Assembly (NCBI RefSeq): GCF_028769735.1
Contig: NC_088179.1
Span: 124,001 to 188,000, forward strand
Length of the DNA: 64,000 nt
From: Zonotrichia leucophrys gambelii
Taxonomy: Eukaryota > Chordata > Aves > Passeriformes > Passerellidae
Direction: 5' to 3'
Each line of letters starts with the position of its first letter. The first letter of the stretch is position 1. A program made the translations under genes and the position numbers. Under the pieces are notes generated by a model. The model worked only from the letters and a program-made list of their open reading frames with translations, had not been told where the DNA came from and ran no database searches. Positions 62,495 to 64,000 of this stretch are shown piece after piece.

Positions 62495-63024
62495 TGTTTT
62501 ATTTTTTTCCATTTGAAGGCTGACTTATAATAGAAAATAGATGGAGATAAAGAATAAAGTAGGTATTTATTAAGAGGCCTCAATAGATTTACCTTGGGCA
62601 GCAAAACCCAAAATGGTCCCAAAATGCATGACTGGTCACGGGGTCTGTCACTGTGATCAGTTCTGCTCCATTTGCACCTTGCAGTTCATTGTCCTATTCC
62701 ACCTTTAGCCCAGGCAGTCCCACCCTGCTTGTTTTTCTCTCTCCAGCCCACGGTGTTTGTGCTCTTGGGCTGAGATTTGGATCATTTGTCCTTGGTGCCC
62801 AGCTGGAGCAGGAATTGTTTTGTCTCCCTGCTCTGTGCACAGAGCTCACCATCCCCTGATATGAACCCAGACCCACACACTAAAGCAGCACAGAATCTGA
62901 AAAATATAAAAGCTAAAACCCGAGGCATCATTTCTAATAAAAAACTGTCATTCCTACTCCCATATCTTTGCCTGAGAGCCCCTTAACTTCAAAATTATAA
63001 TACTTCAGAGGGAGGGGGTTTACA
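62495..63024 (-). mobile_element. Probable retroviral LTR, minus orientation
   Basis: On the minus strand GAGGCCTCTTAATAAATACC carries the AATAAA signal (reverse complement at 62,566-62,571), followed by a pyrimidine-rich U5-like tail ending AAAACA at 62,495. Upstream (plus-strand right) lies a U3-like region to a possible start TGTAAACC at 63,024. Both edges are tentative, and an AATAAA also exists on the plus strand at 62,553-62,558, so the orientation rests on my recollection of a songbird LTR. Confidence 0.42.
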
Positions 63025-63091
63025 TTTTCCATTTCAGGGGAGGATCCTGCCTTTCCTATCAGATACCTGTCTGTTCAGAGCCACAAGGAAA

Positions 63092-63113
63092 GGGGACAGG
63101 GCAGGGAAAGGGG
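63092..63113 (+). other. Potential G-quadruplex
   Basis: Four G-runs (63,092-095, 099-101, 104-106, 110-113) with short loops. The word GGGGACAGGGCAGGG also occurs in the G-rich stretch at 61,922-61,936, on the other side of the probable LTR. Confidence 0.6.
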
Positions 63114-64000
63114 ACAGGAGGGCTCCAGCAAGGCCAGGCTGGCTGCTGCAGGCTCAGGCTGCCAGCTGGGGAGCAGGAGCTGGCAGCTGGAGCACTCTGC
63201 TCCCCATCCATCATCTGGTACAGACCTGGCCTTCAGCAGAGAGCCTGACAGGAGAGCCAGGATCTCATAAAACCCTGACAGACTCCAAGTGAGGCTGCCT
63301 CCTGCCTGTCTCCTCCCTCACTTTGAAATGTGGGGTAAAGCTGGGGGAGAACAAAGAGAGACTGATGATTGATAACAACTTAATATCTTTGTGCAGCTTT
63401 ATCAGGCTTTTTAACTAATGACTTAAGCAACTTCACCTCTACAAAATCAATCATTATGTCATAAAAGTCTGAAACACTACAAAATGAAGTGCCTGCCCCA
63501 GGGATATAGAGCACGTGTCATGTTTAAAGTGAACCTAATTCTTCTGGGGATCCCTGGATGTTACTTTTTACTTTCATGTCCCTTGGACATATTCAGAGAT
63601 GGAGAGAGACACAGTAGGAGAACCAAAACTAGTGCCTTCCCCTAAAGAAATTATTCAAGCAATATTTAGTCCACCACTAAATCATGAATCATGTAAATCA
63701 TGAATATAGTAAATATACAGTGATAGTGAATACTATATCACTCAAAGATATAGAATTGAAAGAATTGAAAGAAACTGAAGCTGGCTGTCCATTTCTAAGA
63801 GAGAAATAACTAGGTAATTTAAAGAAAATGACTGATGGCAGGAAAGAGAAAGCTCCCATTAAAAATAAATGTGTTCCTAATTCAGGACTTGGCAGCTCTC
63901 TTCCCTCAGCAGAAAGTGAAAAAAAAAATATACTGTCCCCCTCTCTTCTTTACATAAAAAGGAAAAGAAAATTTCTACATTTAGCTTTGCATTCTCTGAA
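63114..64000. other. Non-coding DNA with short duplications
   Basis: AAATCATGAAT is duplicated near 63,680-63,705 and AGAATTGAAAG near 63,752-63,772. There are no genes or repeat families up to the window edge. Confidence 0.4.

Overview
The window is vertebrate nuclear DNA, most likely from a songbird (passerine). The evidence is several CR1 LINE 3' ends in the avian form, short solo retroviral LTRs of types I recall from songbird genomes, moderate GC with few CpGs, and no tRNA, rRNA, operon or other prokaryotic signal. The species and family labels are memory-based inference and were not searched. I found no convincing protein-coding gene. Every open frame is short, mostly without family resemblance, and behaves like chance or repeat-derived ORFs. 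The window reads as intergenic or deep intronic sequence: a gene desert carrying regulatory-looking islands and retroelement debris.

Layout. 1-30 kb: mostly single-copy non-coding DNA with motif-dense islands that look like conserved non-coding elements (about 2.15, 4.8-5.4, 18.6, 23.9 and 29.4 kb). It also holds a CpG-rich 184-bp tandem duplication at 19.4-19.8 kb, a perfect recursive-splice-like junction at 27,906/27,907, and a palindrome fused to a DR2 nuclear-receptor motif at 28,017-28,045. 30-40 kb: a small solo LTR with near-matching flanks (30.5 kb), a 40-A tract (32.1 kb), a strong enhancer candidate (36.4-36.6 kb), two related LTRs arranged head to head (36.8-38.2 kb) and an antisense CR1 end (39.8 kb). 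40-52 kb: single-copy DNA with a decayed about 21-bp-period repeat (41.3 kb), another enhancer-like island (42.6 kb), a low-confidence exon-like frame (45.4 kb), a CR1 end (51.2 kb) and a long pentanucleotide microsatellite (52.1 kb). 52-64 kb: retroelement-rich, with solo LTRs at 53.4 and 54.1 kb, a compound block of at least three and probably four abutting LTRs (56.0-58.5 kb), CR1 ends at 54.0 and 59.7 kb, and a GC-rich repeat-like block next to a probable antisense LTR (61.7-63.0 kb).

No retroviral gag, pol or env frame was recognised, so the LTRs are best read as solo LTRs or fragments. Nothing here amounts to a new multi-gene system. The best leads are the recursive-splice-like site, the candidate regulatory islands and the LTR cluster with an inverted relative 21 kb away.
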